The notes under the pieces are model-generated. The model saw only the letters and a program-made list of their open reading frames with translations. It had not been told where the DNA came from and did no database searches. The position numbers and the translations under genes were made by a program. Of a DNA stretch of 64,000 nt, positions 21,601 through 31,590 are shown in pieces; within the stretch, counting starts at the first letter, position 1, and each line of letters opens with the position of its first letter. The stretch lies in NCBI GenBank assembly GCA_947652115.1, contig OX393561.1:30007408-30071407 (forward strand). Direction: 5' to 3'. Source of the DNA: Blastomussa wellsi. Taxonomy: Eukaryota; Cnidaria; Anthozoa; Scleractinia; Plerogyridae.

Positions 21601-21831
21601 TTATATTATAATAATAATACCGGTAAACTGAGGCTTTTCTGTTAAACGGTGTGTCTTAGATACTTTACCCGAGTATTAAGTTGACTTTGCTTTTAAAGCA
21701 AGTAAATTGATCTTTTCGATACAAAATGGGTACACTTTTTATTTAAGCTTACTTCTTGAGTGAAAAATCATTCTGTAAAGCCCTTTTATGTACATTTAAT
21801 GTCGAGTAAGTTAATTGTTTGCGATGTTTGC

Positions 21832-21962
21832 CTGTTATATCATATTTTAATAAAGGTGTCCTGTAGCTTGCTATATTCGTGCTGTATTGTCTTGCAATCG
21901 AAGGAGAAAAATCGTTAAAAGCACAGAAATATCAACTAAGAAGAAAAAATAACTATTACAGC
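21832..21962 (+). mobile_element. Fragment of the 44.7-kb TTAA element family
   Basis: 'tgtcctgtagc..gct.ta.tcgtgct.tattgtcttgc' and 'agaaatatcaactaagaa.aaaaaataac' match the inside of the element at 44731-45437 in order and orientation. The terminal repeat is missing at the left. Confidence 0.6.
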
Positions 21963-22267
21963 CCGACTCGCCTAAGTGTGGCCCATAGCCAAGCGTTCCA
22001 GCCCGAGCGAATAGCGAAGAGCGATTTCTGGTCGCGCGAAAATTGGGGCGAGGGCAAAAAGGGAAAAGAAGGGGGAGGGGGGGGGGAGGAAAAAAGGAAC
22101 GCTTGCCCGCAAACCCCTCGATTCTGAAAAACTTCGTTCGCCCACGAACGAAGGCCTCTGATTGGTGCGGCGTGGTACTTTGATTGAAAAGCTTGACAAG
22201 AAGTTATCAACATTTTCGCGCAAATAACTCGAGCGTGACTTGAGATTTCAGAACTGATCAAAATTAA

Positions 22268-23354
22268 AGGAACACTATCATGTTTCTGCGCATGCGCCAA
22301 TGTTTGATTTTTGGACAGGATGTCCTCACTCAAAAGATGCGAGAAGTGATGTAGCGCATTCAAAAATCCGTTTCCATCGTCCTCAATTTACTTCGATATC
22401 ACCCTAGAACTACTCAGAATTGTAGATTAGTGATGTACGGTTCAAGTTTAGTGCCAATTTGTCTGAAATCGAGAATTTTTGGCGCTGTTTTCAATGCTGT
22501 GTGACCGAGCTTCGAGTGGAGGGAAGCGTTACTGGCGCTGGACGAAGGCATCTTTCTCCTGGCAGCTTTCGGAAAAGTTCCGAAAATCGGAGAAAGACTA
22601 AAAAGAATTGGAGCCAACAACATAGTAGGTTTACGTAAAGAAATCGATCTACGAGACTTGAAAGAGGCTGAAAGCTGATCGTGTTCTTCAACACGGGTTG
22701 AAACTGACCTTTACTCTTTGGTATTCCAAGTATCTTCGTCGGTCTTCAGGCACGCTATCTGGTTCTCTCTGCTCAGGTATAGGCTATGAGAATGATACCG
22801 TATAATATTATTTCTTTTCTCAGTGGAAAAGGACAAAAAAACTGTAACAGCTTTTGACGACCCCTGCGTGATATAAACAATACCCGCGATTCACTCAATT
22901 TCCGGAGGACATTTAGCAGATTTAGGCTTCTTTTGAACCGTGATCTTACTGTCGCCTTGTGCTTGTATGGCTTTTGCCGTGTTCTTTTGATATACTATTC
23001 AGTACTGTTTTTATCTGCCGTTTTACATGGGCAGCCGACACGCTTCTTCCCTGACTTACAACAGCTCTTCCAGTAAAAGCGCAACCGACAAAATCGGCCA
23101 AATAATTACAAAGCGATGGAAAGGAAATAGCGTCCAATAAAATAGAAGTATGTTTGTTTTCTCATCTCGTTCAGACTGCATTTTTTCTTTTTTTATTTCT
23201 ATCTGCGTTGTATCGGTCTCTTCTTTTATACTGTTCGCAAAATAAAGAGCGGCGGATCACGCAGCGAAAACAAATTCAAAGTGACAGTTATGTTGATTTA
23301 GTTGATAAAAGGCAGTTGGCGCTCGCGGGTGCGCAAAATCGTGATAGTGTCCCT
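22268..23354. mobile_element. 1.09-kb TTAA-flanked element, same end family as 44.7 kb
   Basis: The left end AGGAACACTATCATG and right end GTGATAGTGTCCCT are inverted repeats with small differences, extended inward by 'ctgcgc' / 'gcgcaaa'. TTAA flanks both (22264-22267 and 23355-23358). The inside has small ORFs only, so it is non-autonomous. Confidence 0.65.
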
Positions 23355-23589
23355 TTAATGGAAGAAGAATTTCATGGAAGACAGGAAGACTTTTGAATCG
23401 CAATGGCGTGCCTGACCGAAGCTGAGCTCAACGGGACTCATATCTTTTAGCACGTTGAAGCCAGAACAAGAAAGTGCAATGTGTCATGGTATTACCAACA
23501 GGATTCGACAAGAGTTGAATTTTTCACTCTTTGTTTTGATGTGCGGAGTGCGAAGGAAAATGCGAAGAGGAACAGACTTTTCTAGTATC

Positions 23590-23960
23590 ATTGGCCGTTT
23601 TTATGCTGGAGACGATAAAAGTCATCTAGACGCCTTTGACGTCTAAGACGTTAAAGGCGTCTGGTATAAAAACGGGACGCATCTAGTAGACGGCCTGACG
23701 CGAAAAAAGAATAAAAAATAAACTTTTTGTGCCCGGATTTACGAACAAATCGACTTGCAACTTGCTAGAAACATGGCGGGATTATACTACACGCCTTTAA
23801 CGTCTGAGACGTTAACGCTGTCCGTTAAGAGCGTCGTTCAGACGCTCTTACGAAAAGACGTTAAAGCCGTCAGACGTTAAAGGCGTCTGTCTTATTTACC
23901 GTTTTTCATACTAGACGATAAAGTCGTCACGAGACAGATTTAACGTCTCAGAAATTGTTC
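23590..23960. repeat. CpG-rich cluster of GACGYCTTTAACGTC palindromes
   Basis: The motif GACG(C/T)(C/T)TTTAACGTC or its complement occurs at about 23630, 23649, 23792, 23857 and 23872, with 'agacgttaa' variants between. 'ccgttttt.at.ct.gagacgataaa' frames the block on both sides (about 23599 and 23898). It is far richer in CpG than the surrounding DNA and can form several alternative hairpins. Confidence 0.6.
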
Positions 23961-24474
23961 AAATCTAGTAAAGCTAGCCACTTCTCATGAGCCATGTTTT
24001 CATTTAACGACCTCTGGTTTATAAAGGTCTTTGTGTTCGAGTATGATATTTGTGGCCGCTTGCCAATTCTTGTTACTTTCCTCCTTTACTTAAAGTGTCC
24101 CATCAGTTGGTAAATCGTCCATCTTCAACTTCGAATTAACATAATCTTTCTGTGCCAACTGTGGCTGCGAATTATAAAGAATTCCGAGCGTTTTGTGAGA
24201 CGGGAGAATTTACTGCTTCTCGGTGCCTTCCTTAACGACCTCTGGTCAGAGGGAGCCCATACAAGCGGCGTGTCTATTTGTATGTTCGAATTATAAAGAA
24301 ATGTATGGTAATATTGAAGAGTCTTAATATCGTAGACTTATATCGAGTAATGGCTATAAAATAAACGCAAACCTACCTCAGGTGTTGTATTTTGTCGTTT
24401 CTGCGGCTCAAAATGGCGAATTTGAGCGATTTGGAAGGTTTTGCGTTGACTGTTGCTCTACGTTATAAGAAAGA
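23961..24474. other. Non-coding stretch up to assembly gap
   Basis: 'cgacctctggt' recurs at about 24008 and 24237. No gene was recognised. The last bases before the gap could be the 5' edge of an exon (an ATG at 24413 opens a frame), but the gap prevents a call. Confidence 0.35.
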
Positions 24475-24674
24475 NNNNNNNNNNNNNNNNNNNNNNNNNN
24501 NNNNNNNNNNNNNNNNNNNNNNNNNNNNNNNNNNNNNNNNNNNNNNNNNNNNNNNNNNNNNNNNNNNNNNNNNNNNNNNNNNNNNNNNNNNNNNNNNNNN
24601 NNNNNNNNNNNNNNNNNNNNNNNNNNNNNNNNNNNNNNNNNNNNNNNNNNNNNNNNNNNNNNNNNNNNNNNNNN
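24475..24674. other. Assembly gap (200 N)
   Basis: Exactly 200 undetermined bases, the usual size of a scaffolder's placeholder, so the true length is unknown. ORFs spanning it are artefacts. Confidence 0.97.
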
Positions 24675-25885
24675 CCGACAGATGTAAATTGGACTTCCTA
24701 TAGACACCTAAAGAATAAAGTTAATTATGAAATTAAAAATGCTAAAATTAATTATTGCAATGCATTTTTTAAGGAAGACTGCAGAAATATAAAGAATACC
24801 TGGAGAGGAATTAACAGACTAATTGGTAATGAATCCAAACCTACTAGGATTACTCAGCTGGAAACAGAGGATACAATAACTTCTGACCCCATTGAAGTCG
24901 GTAACATACTTAACACTCATTTTTCACAAATAGGGCCTTCTCTAGCCTCTCAAATTCAGGATACATCCAGTAAATATACTGACTATATTACTCCAACGGA
25001 ACAAATCTTTAGCTTAACAGAAATATCAAGCCAGGAGATGTTCGAATTAATCCAGAAAATACCAGGTAACAAAGCCAGTGGCCTAGATAATATTTCTGCA
25101 CGTCTACTAAAGGAAGCAGCACCCGTAGTTACACATAGTTTAACCTATATAATAAATATCTCTATTACCACTGGAATATTTCCAAATTCCTGGAAAATAG
25201 CTAAAGTTACTCTAATATTTAAAGAGGATGCAAAGACTGATCCTAATAACTATAGACCCATTTCAGTTCTGCGTGTAGTAATTAAACTAATTGAAAGAAT
25301 TGTTTTTAAGCAACTCTACGAATATTTAAATAGTAATCTTTTGTTAACTGAATCACAGTCTGGTTTCAGACCCATGTTTTCTATGTGATTTGTGTGATTT
25401 TTCTGGATTTGAAGAAGGCGTTTGACACCATGGACCATGCTATTTTATTGGGGAAGCTTAAACTCTATGGGGTCGAGATGCCTTTCTCTTAAATGGTTTA
25501 GGTCCTACTTATCTGACCGAAAGCAGCAAACCTTTATTGATGGAGCTCAATCTGATTTCTGTAATGTGACATGTGGTATTCCGCAGGGTTCTATCTTAGG
25601 ACCTCTGCTGTTTACTATTTATATTAACGATCTTCCTTCATGTAATTTGTTCTCAAAACCCAAAATGTATGCAGATGATGCGACTCTTACCTCATCTGTG
25701 GAAGATCCGCATGTCCTTGAACATAAAATGAACCATGATATGAACTTAATTCAGTTATGGTTTACGGCAAACAAATTAACTCTTAATATCAAGAAAACTG
25801 AGTACATGCTCATAGGGAGTCAATCCAAATTATCCCAAATACACAATGATTTTACAGTTAAAGTCGATAACACACCATTAGCCAG
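24675..25885 (+). pseudogene. CR1/Jockey-like LINE reverse transcriptase, frameshifted
   Basis: The frame resumes directly after the gap (TSYRHLKNKVNYEIKNAK). It shows the pre-RT region, then NKASGLDNISARLLKEAAPV, DPNNYRPISVLRVVIKLIER and LTESQSGFR, and stops at 25388. The next frame (from about 25390) gives FLDLKKAFDTMDHAILL, CGIPQGSILGPLLFTIYIND, the catalytic MYADDATL and NIKKTEYMLIG. About 20 residues between FR and FLDLKKAF are missing, so a small deletion changed the frame. Homology stops around 25885, where an unrelated Lys/Glu-rich reading begins. The element is 5' and 3' incomplete and inactive. It differs from the LINE at 18.8 kb (YADD against YVDD, different sequence). Confidence 0.8.
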
Positions 25886-26036
25886 GGAAGAAATAATGAA
25901 AAAAGAAAATGAAAATACTAAAGAAAAAGGAAAACGTAAACGGAAAAAGTCCGATTCACCACAGATCATCCCCCAAGATGAGGTTATTTGCAAACAAAAT
26001 ACTTCCGTTAAGGTTAATTCAATTCATGCTCGGTAG
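25886..26036 (+). other. Lys/Glu-rich ORF tail fused in frame to the LINE
   Basis: The reading EEIMKKENENTKEKGKRKRK and on to VNSIHAR* does not resemble a LINE. It is basic and low in complexity. It may be a piece of a host gene or of another element joined by deletion. No splice site was found that would make it a proper exon. Confidence 0.3.
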
Positions 26037-26534
26037 TTATTTGAGAAAAGACGTAAAATACATAGAACACTAACCAGATGAAACACGTGCTTGAATGCTA
26101 TATTTGCTTCATTTAGTGGCGAGAATTTACAAAGCTACAACCTTGTTCAAAACGAGTCGGAAACTGTTCGTGGTTATTTACTTCCTTAAGCGCATCCTTT
26201 CCACACACGGGGAGCCTGTGTAAAAACCCAGGTTATTGTACTAAAGCCAGAATATATTGTGGGAGGCTGAAAAGTATGTATCAAGCTTACAAACTTCCAA
26301 AATATTGCTGTAGCACAAAAAGTACCTGTCATTTTACCCTTATCCAGGTTGTCTTTTTTTAAGAAAATTAATATCTCATAGCGATCGTTGAAAATACCAT
26401 TTCCGATCCTCTAGATTTCAAAATTTTCTAGGGGGTCCTCCCCCAAACCCCCATACAAAATTGCGCCCCTGCCACTCGTTTTCAAGCCCCCCCCCCCCCC
26501 CCCCCCACTTTCAAATACCCTCCGCCGTCTCTGA
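26037..26534. other. Non-coding stretch with C-run
   Basis: AT-rich. It ends with 'ctagggggtcctcccccaaacccc' and a poly-C run of about 21 at 26488. Nothing coding. Confidence 0.4.
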
Positions 26535-26682
26535 TAATTAGCCATTTTCTAAACGAACAGGGGAAAGGGCATCCAAAAATTAGTAAATTTACCAGATGTG
26601 ATGGTTATTGGTTTAAACGCAAAGGCATGGTAAACTTTTAAAATAAGAGAGCTTAGTATGGATTGGAGGAGGAAGTTACTAA

Positions 26683-26721
26683 AACGGGGAATGGGGAATG
26701 GGGAATGGGGAATGGGGAAAC
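26683..26721 (+). repeat. GGGGAAT minisatellite
   Basis: Five tandem GGGGAAT(G) units, repeated in complementary, decayed form at 28215-28262. Confidence 0.7.
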
Positions 26722-27181
26722 TGGTTAACTGTAAATAAGACATGAAATTATTTCGCTAATATGTGATCAGGTATGCATATACCTTTAAAGAACTATAGAT
26801 TAGAAAGAATTTAATATTTTTCTCTTGATCGTACGCGGATCGAAGAATAAAGAATTACTGAATTGAATTTAAACTCCGAAGGTTTAGAAAATAAATTCCT
26901 AACAATATAAAGTAGTAAAATACACATTTCAAACTACTCCGAGAAAATATTATTTGGGTAATCTATTTCCCCGTGGATATCTTCCTCTTGTGTGAAACAG
27001 AACCCGCGACGCCCAAGAATATTAATTTCGTTGTTATCTCCTACACAGGAATTGTCGCTTTCCCTTTGATGTTAATCCTGTGCTGTTGTTGTCGAAAGCC
27101 AGCATTTGGTTTTGAAGTATAGTGGCCATTTGTACCCTAAAATTACCCTGAAAGTAAATAACGCGGCTGTGGAAAAACACA

Positions 27182-27555
27182 ATAGGGAGCTTAAGCAATG
27201 ACGACGGCGACGGCTAGGACGACGCCTGCTAAAAAATGGTTTTATATTTACGCACGAATCTCGCAATTGCCTTGATGCATTTGGTGCATTTATCGCTTTC
27301 AAACATAGTTCTTGTAGAAAATATAAGGACGGCGTTTATTTTCAAACAGAAAACCGAAAATTTAGCCGTCGAGGTTCACGTTCTCCAAAGTACTCAGAAA
27401 TTGGTCATTTCACGTTGTTGTTTTACAGAAGACGGCAAAGAAATGTACATATAGAATTATAACGCACGTGCCGAGCTATTGTACTGCTCATTAAATCTTT
27501 TGTTTAGCGACGTTCTCGTTGACGTTGCCGTCGTGGTTTGCTTAAGCTTCCTATT
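27182..27555. mobile_element. 374-bp MITE (TAGGGAGCTTAAGCAA ends)
   Basis: The left end TAGGGAGCTTAAGCAATGAC with 'gacggcgacggc' and the right end 'gacgttgccgtcgtggtt' TGCTTAAGCTTCCTA are inverted. 'tgctaaaaaatggttttat' and similar inside sequence are non-coding; the ORF 27236-27454 is unsupported. Confidence 0.6.
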
Positions 27556-28366
27556 AGCTGCGATAAACGTACGAGATGGGCCGATCAGATAGGCTCAGTG
27601 TGCGAAACACTGAGTACTTGCCATTTCATGGTCAGTTTCGCTTTAAAATTATCAAAGATGGGCATGGAAAAGCCTGAGAAACCTAAAAACAAAATAGGCA
27701 AAATTTCATTTAACAGAAGCAGGCGGCAAAACTCTCAATTATTTAATCATTCGATCACTTTGGGAATTCTCCACTGATTCAGCGAACTAAAAGAAAACAG
27801 TACATTTTTCCAATATAAAGTCTGGAGAAAAATTAAATCAGTGTCTGTATTCGATCGAAACAAATGCGAGAATTACTGTACGTTGTTTCACAGCACTGAT
27901 GATCACCTGGCCATCCGTTTTAAAACTGCCTGAAACTCGCCTGCCTTGATGTATTCCCTTTTAATTTTAAGCTGCAAAGACGTTTTATTTGATAAAAACA
28001 AAAGAGAGAAGTTCGAAATTTGTATTTCGTGCGCGCATTAGTAGCTATTAGTAAAACCTCAACATTCGATCCGCTTACCGCTGGATACCGCGATGAGAAG
28101 AAAATAATCTTTGCACTCTTTCTTCTATATATATATAGTCTGCACAATAATACCCCACATTAACAAAATATTTCAGTTCTTATTTACAACTGACAATAAA
28201 AATTTTGTCATTTTAAATTTCCCATTTTCAGTTTTCCCATTTCAATTTCCCATTCCCCATTCCTCGTTTTAGTAACATCCATTGGAGGACGACTGTCCCT
28301 CCAATGTACCATGCCTTTGCTAATTTTTGGATGCTCTTTCAGATGACGTGCCCCATTTTTCAATTT

Positions 28367-28533
28367 AATAGACCAATTCCGATATATTAAAATTCTAACA
28401 TGGCGCCGAGGCTTAGGGGAATAAAACAAAAGAAATTATTCATTCATCTCTAAGCCTCGATGCAAAATCTTTTGTTTCATTCCCACAACCTCGGTGACAT
28501 GTTAGAATATTAATATATCGGAATTGGTCTATT
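28367..28533. mobile_element. 167-bp near-perfect palindrome MITE
   Basis: AATAGACCAATTCCGATATA and TATATCGGAATTGGTCTATT are exact inverted ends. The complementarity continues with changes ('aacatggcgccgaggctta' against 'taagcctcgatg ... aacctcggtgacatgtt') to the middle. It inserted in the right arm of the element 26535-28606. Confidence 0.75.
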
Positions 28534-28628
28534 GATATTGAATGTTTGTATTGAAGAGAAATATGTTCGTACCCAGTCCCCTGCTCGTTTAGAAAATGGC
28601 TAATTATGCTGGAATCAGAAACAAAATA

Positions 28629-28634
28629 CTTACG
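28629..28634. repeat. Target-site duplication, left (CTTACG)
   Basis: CTTACG lies directly before the element end AGTAGTAAG and is repeated exactly at 39598-39603 after ACTACT. A 6-bp duplication is the rule for Polinton/Maverick integration. Confidence 0.8.
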
Positions 28635-29554
28635 AGTAGTAAGGGGCGCCGGTTTAAGACTCAACCACTCAGAAGCCAGGCTTTGGTATCTGTTATCCGC
28701 CATTTTGTTCTTTTTTTTGTCACGAAAATAAAAATCACGCAAAATTTTAAAAACAAAGATTGTATTCTCAATCAAATCCCTTCTTTTATAATTAATCAGA
28801 ATATCGTGCGCTTTGATATGTTAATCGATGGTGTACCCCCATGTCCTATGTCGACATGTTAATGAATGGAATACCTCCCACCCCCAGGAAGTGTTTACAG
28901 AAGTATTCGTATGGTTTATTCTTGTTGATTCCTAGGAAAGTCAAGGATTTGATTTTTTTCTAATTCTCGAATCGTATCACGCCTGTAATCGTTATTTGAA
29001 ACATTTTTACGCTGCTCTTAATCAAATTGTCGTATGTTCCCATGTTATTCAAAATGCCGCGCGCTTGAAAGCATTAATGAATAGGTGTACTCCATGTCCC
29101 ATGTCGACATGTTAATGAATGGAATACCGCCTATCCCTTGAAGTGTTTTCAGAAGTATTCGTATAGTTTATTCTTGTTGATTTGCAAGAGTTTAAAAGGC
29201 AAGGAGTCGTTTTTCTTACTTATTGAATCGTTTTACGCAGTGCTTAATCAAATTGTTGTATGCTTTGATGTTCCCATGTTATTCAAAATGCCGTGCACTT
29301 TGGTATGCTAATGATGAGCTGTACCCCCTTTCCCATGTTGCCACGTTGTTTTCTTGAACATGTTAAAGACTCATTAAGCATTCTATCCAAGCATATGGTA
29401 ATTAACTGATAAACAATCGTTGTCTGGTGTGAGAAACGGCGCCAAATACGCCCAAACGCAAATTGTTGGTCAGCGTCAACTCATGTATCGATCATGAACT
29501 GAAGCCTACAGACATTCCCTGGGAACGAGTTCCTTCTCCTGGCTGTTACAAATA
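28635..29554. repeat. Left terminal inverted repeat with internal tandem units
   Basis: It starts AGTAGTAAGGGGCGCCGG and matches the inverse of 38687-39597 over the full length with scattered changes. Inside, a unit of roughly 260 bp is repeated about three times: each copy has a 'gtgcgctttgatatg' variant, 'gtgtaccccca', 'catgtcgacatgttaatgaa' and 'aagtattcgtatggtttatt'. Starts are near 28800, 29050 and 29290. No ORF. Confidence 0.8.
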
Positions 29555-29607
29555 GTTGGTTTAAATGGATTAAGGATAAATAATGAGATGCGCACAACGA
29601 GATATTT

Positions 29608-30600
29608 TATTCAATGCTTTTTATTGATTGACATTCGACACATTCGCTGAAGTACACAATCTTTCTATTAAACAATCAATGAAATCGTAACAAGAGCTTC
29701 ATGAGGCAACCGTCGTTTTCTTTTCAAAGGGCTTATTCTCATCCGTTACAGTAACATCTCGGCTCACATATAAGTCCCGTGATCCTCTACCGGACTCATG
29801 TCCAGAGGTTCTTAGTCCAGCGTGCCATTCTGTCCCAGTCGCCCACAAAATCTTTGATTGATCTGTTCTCTATTGTTTTGAAAGTATTTTCTTTGGTAAT
29901 TCCTGATTCGTCCCCTGTTCTTTTTACAATACATTCTCTTGGACCTGTCAATGTGTCCACTCTTTGTTAGAAGACAAGCTTTGATTATCTCTATGGATTC
30001 TACTGTTTACACGAGTGAAAACTTTGACAATATCGACACCAAAGAGAGATGTTTCAAGCATTGACTTCTTGCTCTTTCACCTCCAAATTAATAAAGCCAA
30101 TTCAAACATTATCCTTATACTTAGCTTGTGGCGACTGATATAGTGGCGGTGGTGGTGGCTGTGGTGCCCTGCGCATTTTATGCAGAATTATATTTATGCT
30201 GGTGGCGGTTGTGAAGGAAAAGGATCTGAGGAGGAAGAGGAGCTGAGGAGGAGGAGGAGGACGAAGGGGAAGAGATGATGAGCTGAGGAAGAGGAGGAGA
30301 AGGAGCTGAGGAGGAGGAGTTGGAGGAGCTGAGGAGGAGGAGGAAGAGGAGGAGGAGCTGAGTGGGAGGAGGAGCTGATGAGCTGAGGAGGAGGACGAAG
30401 AACCTGTGGACATGAGTCCGGTAGAGGATCACGGGACTTAGATGTGAACCGAGATGTTACTGTAACGGATGAGAATAAGCCCTTTGAAAAGAAAACGATG
30501 GTTGCCTCATGAAGCCCTCATTACGATTTCATTGATTGTTTAATAGAACGATTGTGTACTTGAGCGAATGTGTCGAATGTCAATCAATAAAAGCATTGAA
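29608..30600. repeat. Fold-back (arms ~200 bp) around a purine-rich tract
   Basis: 29608-29813 ('attcaatgctttttattgat ... tcctctaccggactcatgtcc') is inverted at 30401-30600 ('ggacatgagtccggtagagg ... atcaataaaagcattgaa'). The 0.59-kb middle includes a GAGGAG/GAGCTGAGGAGG microsatellite (30220-30400). It could be a small element inserted in the Polinton-like body or part of that body. Ser/Pro-rich ORFs on minus here are products of the microsatellite. Confidence 0.65.
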
Positions 30601-31557
30601 TATAAACAGATAAAGTTCGAAACGTCAAAGCCCGCAAAAAAATTGCTGGCGGGGCATAATCTATCTTTATGGGCACAGCAGCTGAACTTTGCAGTGTGGT
30701 GCGCGACGACAGGTTGTAGAATCTCTCGTGAAGTATTTGACAAATATCACACAATGCTGAATCTGCTGCCGCAGGTGCGGGCTTTTTACATCTTCCACAT
30801 GTACTTCACGGTTCGGCGCATCTTGCATCAGCTCGGAGGCATCCAAAGCTTCAGCGCATTGCCGGGCGACCCAACATTCAGTCAGATTAACAACCATTAC
30901 GACGTAGCTTCTTACAAAAGATTATGCGCAGAGTTCGGTGTTGACCCATCAACTGATTTCCGCTTCACGTATGGTGCAAGCAACGGGCCGGGAAGCGTTT
31001 ACATTTATTGCCACGACCCTTTCATACGGGACGTGCCCTATCCATCGGCAAAAGCAAAATTCGACGATGAGGACCCTAAGGCGTCAGAAAAGGGAATTTC
31101 AGTATGCTTCATAAGAAACGACACCGCGGAAGAGCAATTCAATTGGTCCGCGCCCAAAACCTCGGCAGGTTTGACAGGTTTGTCGCGAATAAACCAGTCG
31201 ATAGAGGCGCTCGTTTACTGTGTCCTGGGCACGCAAGTTAACGTGAGAAGCAGCATCCTGGGCAATGGGGGGTGCGCAGAGGAGGCGCAATGTGAGTTCC
31301 TTGTCTTGGTGGAAGACGCGATAAGGCAAACGGATCTGGCCAAGTCAGTTCAAAGATACCAACTTGCCGTAGACGAAACAAAGGTGAGGTTCAACCTTGC
31401 TGTGTGCCCGGGGGCCTGGCTGATGCCTGCGCGAATGGTAATTAACAGAGAGAGCACGGTTGGCTACAACAACCAGCTCAAACAAGCGACGCCAGGTATT
31501 AATCTGGGGGTCAACGACGGGGTAAACAAAAGCATAAAAAAGCAGTGCTTTAGCTAA
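30568..31557 (+). CDS. Candidate minor virion protein (Polinton PX-like), ORF of 329 codons
   Basis: This intact ORF lies 33 bp before the second virion-like ORF, same strand. Blocks visible: LSLWAQQLNFAVWCATTGC, then LPQVRAFYIFHMYFTVRRIL, FGVDPSTDFRFTYGASNGPG, LTGLSRINQSIEALVYCVLG (about residues 206-225) and NVRSSILGNGG, ending GYNNQLKQATPGINLGVNDGV. No signal peptide or membrane segment; composition suits a globular protein. From memory, related proteins occur next to the second ORF in many cnidarian genomes. In Polintons two adjacent capsid genes (PX penton-like, PY hexon-like) are usual, and I infer that this is the first. The annotated ATG lies inside the fold-back arm; MSINKS at residue 4 is an alternative start. 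No named domain can be proven by eye. Confidence 0.5.
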   Translation: MCRMSINKSIEYKQIKFETSKPAKKLLAGHNLSLWAQQLNFAVWCATTGCRISREVFDKYHTMLNLLPQVRAFYIFHMYFTVRRILHQLGGIQSFSALPGDPTFSQINNHYDVASYKRLCAEFGVDPSTDFRFTYGASNGPGSVYIYCHDPFIRDVPYPSAKAKFDDEDPKASEKGISVCFIRNDTAEEQFNWSAPKTSAGLTGLSRINQSIEALVYCVLGTQVNVRSSILGNGGCAEEAQCEFLVLVEDAIRQTDLAKSVQRYQLAVDETKVRFNLAVCPGAWLMPARMVINRESTVGYNNQLKQATPGINLGVNDGVNKSIKKQCFS

Positions 31558-31590
31558 TGGATGGCGGGAAATATTTCTTTGTTTATATAG

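Larger units (their letters stand above)
26535..28606. mobile_element. 2.07-kb inverted-repeat element carrying two younger MITEs
   Basis: The left arm (26535-26721) starts TAATTAGCCATTTTCTAAAC and runs through 'gggcatccaaaaattagtaa', 'aaaggcatggta', 'gttactaaaacggggaatgg' and a GGGGAAT minisatellite. The right arm holds the same blocks inverted in two pieces: 28215-28344 and 28579-28606 (GTTTAGAAAATGGCTAATTA). The hairpin MITE 28367-28533 lies in the spacer between the two pieces, and the MITE 27182-27555 lies inside. This is a three-level nest. No clear target duplication was identified. Confidence 0.5.

Noticed and set aside
21956..22363. 135-codon minus ORF with FLFSSPPPPPS stretch
   Set aside because: Low-complexity translation of a G-rich run in repeat DNA; no domain.
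24392..24707. ORFs spanning the N gap
   Set aside because: Open only because unknown bases have no stops.
30102..30432. Ser/Pro-rich minus ORFs
   Set aside because: Translations of the GAGGAG microsatellite in the fold-back.
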